NCBI RefSeq assembly: GCF_042477335.2
Contig: NC_091247.1
Coordinates: 7,586,501-7,650,500, forward strand
Source: Ovis canadensis
Taxonomy: Eukaryota; Chordata; Mammalia; Artiodactyla; Bovidae
DNA: 64,000 nucleotides
Reading direction: 5' to 3'
Within the stretch, counting starts at the first letter, position 1; the number at the start of each line of letters is the position of its first letter. The notes below the pieces were generated by a model. It did not search any database. It had not been told where the DNA came from and saw only the letters and a program-made list of their open reading frames with translations. Below, in pieces: positions 31,901-41,490 of this stretch. The translations under genes and the position numbers were made by a program.

Positions 31901-34284
31901 TGCCCCAAAATGTAGGAAACTGGGATTTCATTCCAGAAATACTTCCTGCTTTGTGCCAGGCCTGGACTGATCCTTTTCACCCATATCATGGGGTAGTCAT
32001 TTTGCAAGAATGGTCTTTTGTGAGCAGGTCTGGCCCCAGGTGCTGGGGAGTAGGGCACAAAGGGTGACCTGGACCCCTGAGACGCTCCTGTGTCTGGGAG
32101 AGCAGTGACCCCTGCTGCCCTGCAGTGGGGGTGGGGGTGGAGCAGCAAGTTTTTTCTGGCTTCCTCCCAGGAGGTGAAGATTGACAAGAACTTGGAGCCT
32201 GGACTTCGGGTGACGGTGCGGCTCAACCAGAACCAGCTCCCAGGTATCTTAGAGCGTCCCCAGCCCAGCCAGCCTGCGGGCTCAGAGCCACTTCCTTCCA
32301 CTTCCTTGTCCCCTCACCCCATCTTTACAGCGTGTCCGCTTCCTCCCCAGAAAGTAAGACCTACCGGGGGAAAGTCGTGTCGTCGCAGGACCCTCGGACC
32401 AAAGCTGGTCTCTACTGGGGCTACACAGTCCGCCTGGCCTCCTGCCTCAGTAAGCACAGAGCCTCCTCCTATGAACATCTGTCTTCTTCACTCTGCCTGG
32501 GGGACCTCAGAGAGCCCTGCTTGACCCAAAATTCAGACTGGGATACTAATCCTGCTAACATGCTGTGTGTCCTTGGGCACGTGCCTTTCCCTCTCTGGGC
32601 CTCGAGTGCACTGCCTGGGATGCTTTTAAGGACTCCTGAGGCAAAGCATCTTTAATGATGTCTGCCGTGAGGCTGGGAATGGGGGCAAAAGGGCCAGAGA
32701 AGTCAAAGGTACTCCACTTGCTTTTGGAGTTCCTTTCTCCCCAACCTCTGCTGTTTGTCCAAGCTAGCTCAGGCACAGTGTCTGCCGCTCCATCCCTGAC
32801 TTTGCAGCAGGAGTGCAGGCTGTGGCTCCCTTATCTCCACCACCACCCCAATACACACACGCAGCCAAGTGACAGTGGCTTGGGGGGAACAGGGTCCCAG
32901 TGAGCTGGCCTCCCCGGCAGGTGCTGTGTTTGCTGAGGCCCCCTTCCAGGACGGCTATGATCTGACCATCGGGACATCAGAGCGAGGCTCAGATGTGGCC
33001 TCCGCCCAGTTTCCCAACTTCAGGTGGGTCCAGCCAGGGCGCAGGGCACGGAGCAGGGGACTGGACTGGTGGGGACACAGCTGAACAGACTGGGCCCCTG
33101 CTACGTATGGGGCTGCTGAGAGCCCTGGGGGCAGCATTCAGAGGGCTGTGATGGGCAGCCAGTGATCCCCTCCTGTGGGCAGCAGGCACGCTCTCGTCGT
33201 GTTTGGGGGCCTCCAGGGGCTGGAAGCTGGAGTGGATGCCGACCCCAACCTGGAGGTGGCGGAACCCAGCGTCCTCTTCGACCTGTACGTCAACACCTGC
33301 CCCAACCAGGGCAGCCGCACCATCCGCACAGAGGTGAGCCTACCCGCCTCCCCGACCTCCCAGCCCTGCCTCTTCACCACCAGCAGAGCCCAGAGCTCCT
33401 CTGTCTGGCCAACGGGATTGCAGCTCTCTCCCTGTCCCTCGTCCCATCTGGGGCTACCCTGAGCCAGCCTTCTGGGGTGGTCCCCTCACCCCCTCAGCCT
33501 CTCTGCACAGCAGAACTACAGCAGGGATGAGCTGAGAGTGAGCTGGAAGCCAGGAATTGGTTTTGGTGCCCATCCAGCTGCTCCCAGGCTGGCTGACCCA
33601 GGACACCCACCACGCCTGCTCCGGGCCTGTTTCCTTAGCTGCACGCTCTGTGTCCCACTCCCCATATCTGACCGTGGTGGTCAAGGCAGCCCTCCTCGCT
33701 GGTACCTCTGTCCCCAGGGGGACAGGATGCACCCTTCTCTCAGAGCCTTCCACCTGGGCAACACGGAATGCTGTGCCTGTGGGCACCTGCTGGGGGAAGG
33801 TGCCACTGCCTCCACTGATCTCAACGGTGGTGACCAAACATGTGGACGGCCTCAGTCTCCCCGTCCCCAGGAGCCCGACCGGGGCCAGGTGCTGTGCACT
33901 TCCAGTCTCAGCCTCCCGATAGGAACCCCTGCTCCCACACTTCCGAGGGCCCTCCTGCCCATCACCTCCCCCTCCCCAGCCGACCCTGGGAGGTGGGTAT
34001 TATGATCAGCCCCATTTTACAGAGGAGGAGACTGAGGAGCAGAGAGGTGAGGCGCTTTCCTGGCAGGGCCTGCAGGTGGCCAGTGACAGTAGACAAAGCT
34101 GAACTTGTTTCCCTCTCCCCAGCCCCCTGCCCCAGACCCTGCTGATGGCAGCATACCCCATGGGCCGGGGTCCTGGGCGATGGGGCCACAGCCTGTTGCT
34201 CTGCTTGTCTTCCAGGAGGCCATCCTCATCTCCCTGGCTGCCCTGCAGCCTGGCCTCACCCAGGCAGGTACCCAGCCCAGCTGA
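25759..34284 (+). CDS. SPOUT1: SPOUT-domain RNA methyltransferase (12 coding exons)
   Basis: Orthologue of human SPOUT1 (C9orf114, CENP-32), a SPOUT/TrmD-class putative SAM-dependent RNA methyltransferase, also reported at kinetochores and spindle. CDS = join(25759..25794, 26845..26890, 27226..27351, 30098..30257, 30495..30584, 30688..30737, 30961..31091, 32171..32243, 32351..32449, 32921..33023, 33186..33333, 34216..34284): 1131 nt, 376 residues plus TGA, the same length as human. Residues 17-70 form a Lys/Glu/Gln-rich, likely coiled-coil basic tail. From about 73 the methyltransferase domain starts with YTLSVALPGSILDNAQSPEL. Later landmarks are VDRPTRPGQGSFVNCGMKK and the C-terminal knot segment FGGLQGLEAG through FDLYVNTCPNQGSRTIRTEE. 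All introns are GT-AG. The C-terminal six residues differ from human. Confidence 0.95.
26047..26168 (-). mobile_element. BovA monomer
   Basis: SPOUT1 intron 1. Antisense BovA body (CTCAGCGGTGTCCGACTCTT to GGTTGCCATTGCCTTCT) without a tRNA head. Confidence 0.8.
26520..26735 (+). mobile_element. Bov-tA SINE
   Basis: SPOUT1 intron 1. Sense full-length copy from GGGGCTTCCCTAGTGGCTCA to GAGACGACTGAGCCACTAAC. Confidence 0.85.
27750..27861 (-). mobile_element. BovA monomer
   Basis: SPOUT1 intron 3. Antisense copy with GTGTCCGACTCTTTGCGACC and AAGAATACTGGAGTGGATTG. Confidence 0.8.
27950..29345 (-). mobile_element. BovB (RTE) LINE, 5'-truncated
   Basis: SPOUT1 intron 3, inserted antisense to the gene. 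The minus strand keeps an uninterrupted 258-codon frame at 28835-28059 covering the later reverse-transcriptase region, with the catalytic motif YADD (in NNLRYADDTTLM) and the following IQKTKIMASGP segment. Sequence upstream on the minus strand to about 29345 is also BovB (FIDYAKAFD-type region) but is broken by stops or shifts. It is probably one of the younger copies here and is not autonomous. Confidence 0.88.
29642..29773 (-). mobile_element. tRNA-Glu-derived SINE
   Basis: Antisense CHR-type copy with a T-rich left tail, ending at CCACTGGACCACCGGCGATG. Confidence 0.8.
30098..30257 (+). CDS. SPOUT1: SPOUT1 coding exon 4
   Basis: Starts the methyltransferase domain (YTLSVALPG) and ends within ...FDEEGQDAK. 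The donor is AA|GTGAGG, with the next exon restoring the lysine codon. It is preceded by a 2.7-kb intron filled mostly by a BovB copy. Confidence 0.9.
31607..31735 (+). mobile_element. tRNA-Glu-derived SINE
   Basis: SPOUT1 intron 7. Sense copy starting GGGACTTCCCCGGTGGTCCC, with B-box-like GGTTCAATCCCTAGTCAGGG. Confidence 0.8.
33186..33333 (+). CDS. SPOUT1: SPOUT1 coding exon 11, knot region
   Basis: Encodes HALVVFGGLQGLEAG and LFDLYVNTCPNQGSRTIRTE, the part of SPOUT proteins that forms the SAM-binding trefoil knot. The assignment to the knot is from family knowledge. Confidence 0.9.
33985..34070. mobile_element. MIR-like fragment
   Basis: SPOUT1 last intron. TCAGCCCCATTTTACAGAGG followed by AGGAGACTGAGGAGCAGAGA is the conserved MIR core. 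A similar core lies near 31855 (TTGACAGATGAGGAAACTAA). Confidence 0.55.
34216..34284 (+). CDS. SPOUT1: SPOUT1 last coding exon
   Basis: Encodes EAILISLAALQPGLTQAGTQ, then Pro-Ser and TGA at 34282-34284. The helix after the knot is conserved; the extreme tail is divergent. Confidence 0.9.
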   Translation, partial: EAILISLAALQPGLTQAGTQPS

Positions 34285-34379
34285 AGCTTCTGTGGGGCCC
34301 AGGATGGCAGAAAAGCAGCAGTGAAGCCAGAGGTTCCCACGGGTTACCTGGACAGACACACTCGAGACTTGCTTCCAAA

Positions 34380-34385
34380 AATAAA
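34380..34385 (+). terminator. SPOUT1: SPOUT1 poly(A) signal
   Basis: AATAAA lies 95 nt after the SPOUT1 stop. Cleavage about 15-25 nt later would fall at about 34400-34410, only about 30-40 bp short of the ENDOG stop on the opposite strand. Confidence 0.8.
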
Positions 34386-34437
34386 GACTTTTAAGTTGAC
34401 TCAGTCCCCCAAACCCACAGTCCAGCTGGGGCTGTCC

Positions 34438-34720
34438 TTACTTGCTGCCTGCAGTGATGGCCTTCAGACTGCCTGCCCGTGCCAGGATGTTTGGCACAAA
34501 GAGCAGCCCCGAGGCCCGCTCAATGCTCTCGATGGGCACCAGGAAGCGCTCCAGCGGGATTGCCTCATCCACTGGCGCATTGGGCATCACATAGGAGCGG
34601 AGTTCGATCTGCCCGCCTGCCGCCTCCAGGATCAGCACCTTGAAGAAGTGGGTGGGCACCGCCACGTGGTTCTTGCCAATGACTTGGTACTTCACGTAGG
34701 ACTTCCCATCAGCCTCCGTC
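34438..34720 (-). CDS. ENDOG: ENDOG exon 3
   Basis: Encodes TEADGKSYVKYQVIGKNHVA through the C terminus LARAGSLKAITAGSK, with the stop at 34440-34438. Acceptor CCATAG. Confidence 0.95.
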
Positions 34721-37700
34721 CTATGGGCAGACACAGGCACATGGCCTTTCAGGACTCCCAGGGGGCTTGTTCAGCCCCAAGGCCACCACCTCCAGGAAGC
34801 CTTCCCTGATTGGACCTCCAGTTTGTGTCACCTGCAGGACCACCCTCTTAGTGTGAGGCTTCTCTGCCCAACTTGGCTCGCCCAGGAGACTGGGAGCTCC
34901 AGCAGGGTAGAGACTCATTCCTTTCCTGTTTTCCTCATGCCCGACACTGTGTTCAGGGAGAGTGGATGGTGGCAATAAACGCTGCAGAAAGAATCAGACC
35001 TTCATTCACATCCTCCTTGTGGATACTTGACTACTTGTCTTTTCCCTGTGGAGGGTGGGGCTGTGATAGCAGAATGCCCAGCACCAACACACTGCCTGGG
35101 GCACAGCAGGTACCCAGAACACTGGACAGGTGACTCTGGCTAAGTCTCTGAGGAGTCCACTCCATTTCAGCAGGCCAGAGGAGGCACTGGCTAATTAAAG
35201 TGTATCAGTGCCTCGGCAAGCCTGTGCTGAGTCCTTACTACGGTGACATCCACTATCCCACTGTCCCTTAAGCAACCATGTGGTAGATAACGGGTATTAT
35301 CCCCATTTTAAGGAGAGGATGTTGAGGTTATTTGCCCAGGGCACCCAGAGACTGAGGCTTCGCTGGTGGCTCAGTGGTAAAGAATTCGCCTTGCAATGCA
35401 AGAGAATGCGGGTTAGATCCCTTGGTCGGGAAGATCCCTTGGAGAAGGGAATGGCAATTTCCCAGTATTCTTGCTTGGGAAATCCCATGGACAGAGGAGC
35501 CTGGCGGGCTACATCAAGTACCTCCTACAGTAAGTAGCCCACCAGGCTCCTCTATCCATTAGATCACAAGGGTCGGACACAACTGAGCGACTAAACAACA
35601 GCAAACCCAGAGACTAGGTGACAGGGCCTGGGTTCCGACCCCAGCAGAGCCAGCTGCTTGGCCACAGTCCCCTGCCCCACTCATCCCAGTCCTCAGCAGA
35701 AAAATCACCCAGCAAGCCCAGGGGAGCTCAGTCCCTTACATCTGGGAGGCCGGGCAAGCCGCACAAGGGCAAGAGTGAAGGCTTGGTTAGGAAGACACAG
35801 TTCAAAGCTGGCTCACAGTTCAAAGCTGGCTTCAAGAAGGGATGCCCCCAGCAGAGGAGACTGAAGGTGAGAACCCCGTGCAAGGGTTGCTATCTGGGCA
35901 GAACATGAGTTAGGTGGATGTGACAAGAGAGAACATAGAGGAACAAGGGCAGATTCAGGGCCTGGTACACACAGGCAGAGATGTGGGTACCCCCAAAGTC
36001 TCTGTAGAGTAGAATTGGGGAGCTCAAGGTAGGGGATGGGCAGACTTTCCCAGGAACCAGATGAATGGGGACCTAGCGATGTTGACACAGAGCCTGGGGG
36101 GAGCCTGGTTGGGCTGACCGGGAGGTGCCGCTGTCCCCAGGCCCCCCAGCTCTAGCCTTACCTGGGCAGGAAGAGTGGCCCCGTGCAGACATAGACATTT
36201 TGGTAGGTGCGGGTCAGACTGCGGCTGTACTTTTCCAAGTTGTTCCAGGCATTCTGGTTGAGGTGGGGCACCTGGCAGGAGAGGTGGGCTTCAGTGAGAC
36301 TGGCTGGGACACTTGTAGTCAGAGGGCTGCCGCAGGCTTAGGGGCAGGCACTAGCACAGAGCCAGAAGGTTCCAGCAGCGGAGTGGGGATGGGGACAAGC
36401 ATACAGAGGAAAGGGAGGTTCATGGAAGGAGAGTCACTTGGCCCAAACAGAGCTCACAGAGGTGCTAGCTGCCCCCAACCCAGATTGGGAGATCTAGCAT
36501 CCCAAGTCTCCAAGCTGTTTCTCAGCCCCAAAGAGCAGGATGAAAGGGCAAATCTCCCAGAGAGAAAGAGGCTTGCTCCTGCCCCAGGAGCTCATGGGAA
36601 GACCAGCTCTTTCAATCATCTCTCCCTTCCTTCTCCAAAGTCTGAACTGCAGAGCCCAGCAGGGAAGGTCAGAAATCTGACTCCACCACCTGAGCTCTCA
36701 GGTCCTCGGCACAGTGTCCAGTCAAATGGGTGGGGGTCTCTGCTCCTGGGTGAGCACGTCAGCTCAGAAGCTGGGACCTCACAAGTCTCACTCAGAGCCC
36801 CACCATTCATCTCCACATGGGTGTCAGGCCCTGGTGGGAACAGGGCTAGAGGAAGGTCGGCTAGGGTGCACAGTGACTGCTCCTAACAGCCACTGCGGGC
36901 ACCTATTTATCCTTTTACTCCTGGAGGGCAGGCAGGGTAGGGCGATGGATTAAAAAAAGCTCAGGGTCCCCTAGACAAACTGCCTAGGTCTCCTCCCACG
37001 GTGTGACCCTGGGTCGGTCACTTTGTCTCGCTGAGACTTTCCTCATTATAGCTCTTATTTACTAAACGCTTGCCAAGAACCAGGAAGCGTGCCCGGTACT
37101 TTTATGTATGTAGACCGTTATCTTCAGTTCCTCGGCTCTACTTCAAGAGGCAGGTGAATAACAGTTTCATCCTGATTTCAGGGAGGCGCCCAGGGCCCTC
37201 GGGTTAAGATCAGAGCGCAATGGGTGCTCAGCGCCCCACTGCTCCATCCCTCCCGCAGGCGGCGCGCGGTGCGTGTGGCCAGGCGCCTGACCTAGAGGGC
37301 GCACAACTCAGCACTCTCCCATTCTGCAAAGAGGAAAATCAAGGCTTAGAGGCGAGCACTGGCCTCGGGTTTCGCCGCCGGGGTGGGGGGTGGTGGCGGG
37401 GGGCGGGGTAGGCGCTACCTGGGGCGCGACGTTGCTCAGGTAGAAGGTGTCGTCCATTGCTTTCTGGCTCCAGCGGTGGTTGGCCGCGGCAGCAAGGTGG
37501 CCGCGGTCGAAGCCGCTGCCGCGGTAGTCGGCATTGGTGGCGCGGTGGTACGCATGCACCGAGTCGTCCTCGTGGAAGTCGCAGGAGCTGCGGTCGCCGT
37601 CGCCGCGGAGCCCCTCGGGCCGCAGCTGCTCGACCACCCAGAGCGCGCCGCGGGTGCGCGGGTCGTAACACAGCACGTACGACGCGCGGCTCTTGAGCTG

Positions 37701-37925
37701 AGCCACCCCGGGCAGCCCATACTTGGCCAACTCGCCCGGGCCGCCACCCGCGGGAGCCCCGGGCACCGCGGGAAGCCCCGCCGCCGCCGCCACTGGCAGC
37801 ACCGGCAGCCGGCTCAGCAGCCCCGGCGTCGCCCGCGCGTCGGCCCACTGCCGCCGCCAGCCCTCGGCAGCTGCACCCAGCCCTGCGCCCAGGGCCACAG
37901 TCAAGCCTGCGCGAAGCAACTGCAT
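34438..37925 (-). CDS. ENDOG: Mitochondrial endonuclease G (3 coding exons)
   Basis: DNA/RNA non-specific beta-beta-alpha metal nuclease of the mitochondrial intermembrane space, released to the nucleus in apoptosis. CDS on the minus strand: exon 1 37925..37419, exon 2 36271..36162, exon 3 34720..34438; 900 nt, 299 residues plus stop, against 297 in human. Exon 1 encodes the mitochondrial presequence (MQLLRAGLTVALGAGLG, Arg-containing and Ala/Leu-rich) and then the nuclease start YVLCYDPRTRGALWVVEQL. The catalytic DRGH motif is at 140-143, with the general-base His at 143 (human H141), followed by LAAAANH. Exon 3 encodes the conserved C terminus ending AITAGSK. Splice sites are GT-AG. The gene converges on SPOUT1. 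Confidence 0.96.
35352..35605 (+). mobile_element. Bov-tA SINE with internal fold-back
   Basis: ENDOG intron 2. Sense Bov-tA with head GCTTCGCTGGTGGCTCAGTG. Part of its body is followed, after 21 bp, by an inverted copy of itself: arms at 35487-35512 and 35534-35559 match at 24 of 26 positions. The normal SINE 3' end then resumes. Confidence 0.85.
36162..36271 (-). CDS. ENDOG: ENDOG exon 2
   Basis: Encodes VPHLNQNAWNNLEKYSRSLT and runs through VYVCTGPLFLP. NQNAWNNLE contains the asparagine and glutamate expected in the metal-binding helix of this nuclease family. Confidence 0.93.
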
Positions 37926-38260
37926 GGTCGCGGATGGTGGCCGGGGCCCGCGACGCTGAAGGGACGCCGCGACCTCCGGCGTCCGACCCGAAGGCTCTTA
38001 AAGGGGCCGCACAGGCCTGCGGGGGCCTACCACGGGGATGGAGCGGAGCGGAGGCGTGAGACGGCGGAAAGTGCGCCCCTCCACTCACGAACGCTCCGAG
38101 GTAGTGTCCAGTCCACAGTTGCGGGTCGGTGCCCACCTAATTGACGACCGGACTTCTTTGCCCCTTTAGGACTCGGAGTAGAGGGGAGGGGCGTGGCATC
38201 ACCACCACGGCTCATGATTGGCCGTCTCGGAACCGGCTCCGCCCCACTCCGGCCCCCTCG
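37380..38260 (-). promoter_or_regulatory. ENDOG: ENDOG CpG-island promoter
   Basis: CpG-dense region covering ENDOG exon 1 and about 330 bp upstream. On the minus strand a CCAAT box (ATTGG on plus at 38216-38220) sits about 290 bp before the ATG. No TATA box is visible. Long open frames on both strands here reflect GC content. Confidence 0.7.
37419..37925 (-). CDS. ENDOG: ENDOG exon 1, catalytic motif
   Basis: 169 complete codons from MQLLRAG to NVAPQ. Extremely GC-rich and entirely within the CpG island. It holds the presequence and DRGH at residues 140-143. The donor is CAG|GTAGCG. Confidence 0.95.
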
Positions 38261-38920
38261 GTCTCCACGGAGGTTCCCTCCTACTCCGCAAAGATCCCGA
38301 AAAAAAAAAAAAGTTCTTAGCTCCTAATTTACACGAATGAACTGGGAAAACAAATCAGGAATGCAAGCATCCCCTACCGTATTCCTTATGATAGAAGCCG
38401 GGGAATAAGATACTCAGAAACAGGGACTGGTTTTGGACATTTTTAGCACATCAGATAGAATATGTCATAAAAATATTTTAAAATCATACAGCAGCTTGCT
38501 CACCAGCTAAGGTAATGGTGGTGGTGGTGGGGGGGGGGGGGTGGAGACAATACACAAAACTCTGAATCAAGAAAATGACTATCAATGTTATCAAGTATCT
38601 AATAAAAATTACATCTGCAAAGAAAACACCAACACGTTACAAGTGATTTTCTGCAGACAGTGGACTATAAATGACTTGTTGAAGTTCAACTTCTTTTTCA
38701 AAGAACTTACTATGAAATCACAATGTAATACCTCTGCCCCATTGCATACTCTCCTCCCATCAGCTGCAAACTGCAGGTGCTTAAGAAGAGTTGAACAGGC
38801 TCTTTTGGACAAATTCCTAGCCTTTTCCTTTAATCACTCTAAGAACCTCCTGACTTTCTGCTCATTTTTTTTTTCCTGTTCTGAGGTCTCAATGGTTTCA
38901 GCCCATCACAGAACCAACAC
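38261..38920. other. ENDOG-TBC1D13 intergenic gap
   Basis: Short interval between the ENDOG promoter and the TBC1D13 3' end. It contains an A13 tract near 38300 and a GGT/G12 tract at 38517-38541. I see no gene or recognisable transposon in it. Confidence 0.5.
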
Positions 38921-38938
38921 CTACTGCAAAGAACACGA

Positions 38939-38944
38939 TTTATT
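38939..38944 (-). terminator. TBC1D13: TBC1D13 poly(A) signal
   Basis: TTTATT on plus is AATAAA on minus. It lies about 2.55 kb after the TBC1D13 stop. I saw no earlier canonical signal on that strand between 41490 and here, so this is the likely end of a long 3' UTR. Confidence 0.6.
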
Positions 38945-40728
38945 AAAGACAACTTGTCATCAACAGCATTGATTCAAAAGAACAAAACAGATGAAAAAAC
39001 AAAAGCAGACTAACATTCTGACCCTTGGAGTGAGACCTGAATTCATTCAGCTTATTCTGTACATGTCCAAAGTCCTGGGGGAGCTTCCAAGTAGGAAGCC
39101 TGGGAGTCTCTGGCTCTTGGGGCCTCCCTTGAGAGTCTGGGGTGGGGCGAGGGGTGGGGTTGGGGGGATTGCCAAGGGCAGGTCCTCCCACTGGGGGAGC
39201 TCAGTCTAACCTGGGTATGGTCCCTGTGCTCTTTTGACCTTTCTCACAAGGCCAAGGAGAGGGCACTGGACCCAGGCCTGTCAATGAGGCGAATCAGATG
39301 CAGTGATTCAAGTAGTATGGTCCAGGAGGGAGGGCAGAGGGACAGGCAAGAGAGAATGCATCAGGGTCCTGGGCAGTGTCTGCTGGGTCCCAGGCTGTGG
39401 CCCAAGACTCAGGCTCTGAAGGGATCAAGCTGGGAGTGAACTACCAGTCAAAAAGTTCTGGGAAGAGGGTCACCAGCCTGCTGGCAAGCAGTGTGTTTCT
39501 GCCCCATGCCAGGGTCTTTACACACCAGGTCCCCTTACACCCAGCTCTATTACAGAGCTCAGAGCCTTCCCAGCCAGGATCTCCTAGAAAACCAGGAAGG
39601 TCCCAGAGGCACGTAGAAGAGGATGCTGGAGGACCTGAAAGGTCAGGAAGATCGTATTTCCACTCTCTGAGCCCTACCCTTCCTCCCCCAAACAAGCAGT
39701 TGCCAATCTGCAATAAATAACCAGGAGTCTGAATAAATAGTAAAATCTCCCAAATATTGTTCTGGGAGAGGAGGAAAAAGGCAAGTGAAGCATCCATGGG
39801 ACAGCCTGGCAGGAGCTGCCTGTGGGAAGCTGTTCCCGGCCCTCAGCCCCACATTCTGGCTGTCAGACTCAGGGAGGCTTTGGGGGGTCCTGCTGGCCGG
39901 TCTCGGGAGATGAAGAGGACCTAATCATCCAGCCTTCCAGATGCAAACCCCCTGCCTCCTCACAAAAGGAGGGAGGCTCCCGGTCAGAACAGGCCCAGGG
40001 TGCGAGGAGCCAGCTCCTCTACTCCAGATGCCTCAAGACCCCAGTCAGAGCACAAGGGACAGTGCCGCCTTCAGCCCTCCTGAGCAGGGGAGACGCGGCC
40101 CTCCAGACCTGCATAGGACCCAAGCCTTTGAGCTCAGCCCTGCCCGCCCCCGAGAGGCTCCCCTTGCAGGGACTCGCCTGCCCTGGGCCGGCACCTGGAA
40201 GCCATGGGAACAACTACACCTCCAGAGCACCTGGATCCCAACCTTAATGCTTTTTTGCCTTTGGGAGAGGACCTTTGAGGAAACCTCTGGAAGACTCAGC
40301 TCGCCCTCTCCTCCCTCCCTGGGCAGGAGGGCGCTGGCTCTTTACGGGCCAACCGCTCTCAGCAGGTTGGGGTTTCCAAGAATTCCGTGGTGAGGCACTG
40401 TAGGCTGGGAGCCCTGGGTGCCCAGCGCTGGGGGATGGGAACAGGCTGCAAAGGCCAAGGATGACCTTCAGGAGCTCTGCTGAGCCAGACTCTTCATTCT
40501 GTCTCCAGGGTTCTGAGCCAATGTTGAGGAGAGGGGAGGGGAGGGGCTGGGGATAAGGCAACCTAAGAAAAAAGGGCAAACGGACAGCAATGGAGAGAGC
40601 AGTGGACAGAGGACAGCCACACACCCTCTGTGAAAGAGCCAGAGGGAGAGAAAGGGAGACGGAGGCAGAGAGGGGACAAGACAAAGAAACAGACTAGAGG
40701 AAGGTCACCTTCCTCCATGCACATGGAC

Positions 40729-40815
40729 ACAGACACACACACACACACAGACTGGAGAAGCTCACGCCAGGGGGAATAAGACATACACAGCAACCCACAA
40801 GTGCGCGCACGCACG

Positions 40816-40891
<76 letters not shown>

Positions 40892-40934
40892 GGGAAAGGG
40901 ACAGAAGGTGTGACCTGGGCCTGGCAGCCTCTTA

Positions 40935-41000
<66 letters not shown>
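40729..41000 (+). repeat. Compound (CA)n/(TC)n microsatellites
   Basis: A short CA run at 40733-40749, then GCAC/CA followed by TC at about 40801-40888, then a second CA-TC run at about 40937-40998. The last two are copies of one unit, shown by the identical 49-bp flank at 40888-40936 and 40998-41046. Confidence 0.95.
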
Positions 41001-41001
<1 letters not shown>

Positions 41002-41490
41002 GGGAAAGGGACAGAAGGTGTGACCTGGGCCTGGCAGCCTCTTAGCTCCTTCACAGTGTCACCTTCCCCATGGAGAAGCCCAGGAAGCACCAACCTCCAG
41101 AAAAAGCGGTTTCTGGCCCGTTTGCTGAGCACCTCCCCAACCAAAGCCCAGAAGACGGAGCAGGAGGGCAGGAAGGGAGGGGCAGAGCAGAGGCAGGGAG
41201 GGGCCCGCAGTCTGCCCCAGCCCCGGGGAAACCACCTCGAGAGCCCCTGCCTTGCTCGTGGCCTGGGCAGAAGGTCCAGGGCTGAAGGGTGGGGAGGAGC
41301 CCGGGCTCAGTGGTCAGGAAAGAGTGGGGCACAGCAGGCCCCTGACGGGAGGCCAGGGCGAGACCTGGAGCAGGCCGGTCCAGCATCGGCCCCTCTGGCT
41401 GGGACCCCACAGGCTTCTGCATGTCCCAGAAGCCAGGGCACCGGGGTCGGCAGGGGCTTCTCTTCCAAACGTGGGTCTTTTGCCGCCAGG

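Larger units (their letters stand above)
38920..41490 (-). other. TBC1D13: TBC1D13 3' UTR
   Basis: Region between the stop codon and the inferred poly(A) site. It holds a CA/TC microsatellite block that has been tandemly duplicated (40801-41046) and an otherwise GC-rich unique sequence. The extent is inferred from the poly(A) signal; alternative shorter ends are possible. Confidence 0.55.

Noticed and set aside
36125-36886. 253-codon open frame on plus across ENDOG exon 2 and intron 1
   Set aside because: It overlaps a true ENDOG exon antisense, has no recognisable domain, and lacks splice or codon support.
37383-38144. 253-codon open frame on plus, antisense to ENDOG exon 1
   Set aside because: Composition is Arg/Pro/Gly/Ala-rich, as expected of a CpG island read in the wrong frame. 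ENDOG on the opposite strand has full family identity and splice sites.
40801-41046. Possible CRISPR-like array because of repeated segments
   Set aside because: Only two copies of one unit separated by dinucleotide runs, in a mammalian 3' UTR. There are no regular repeats or spacers.
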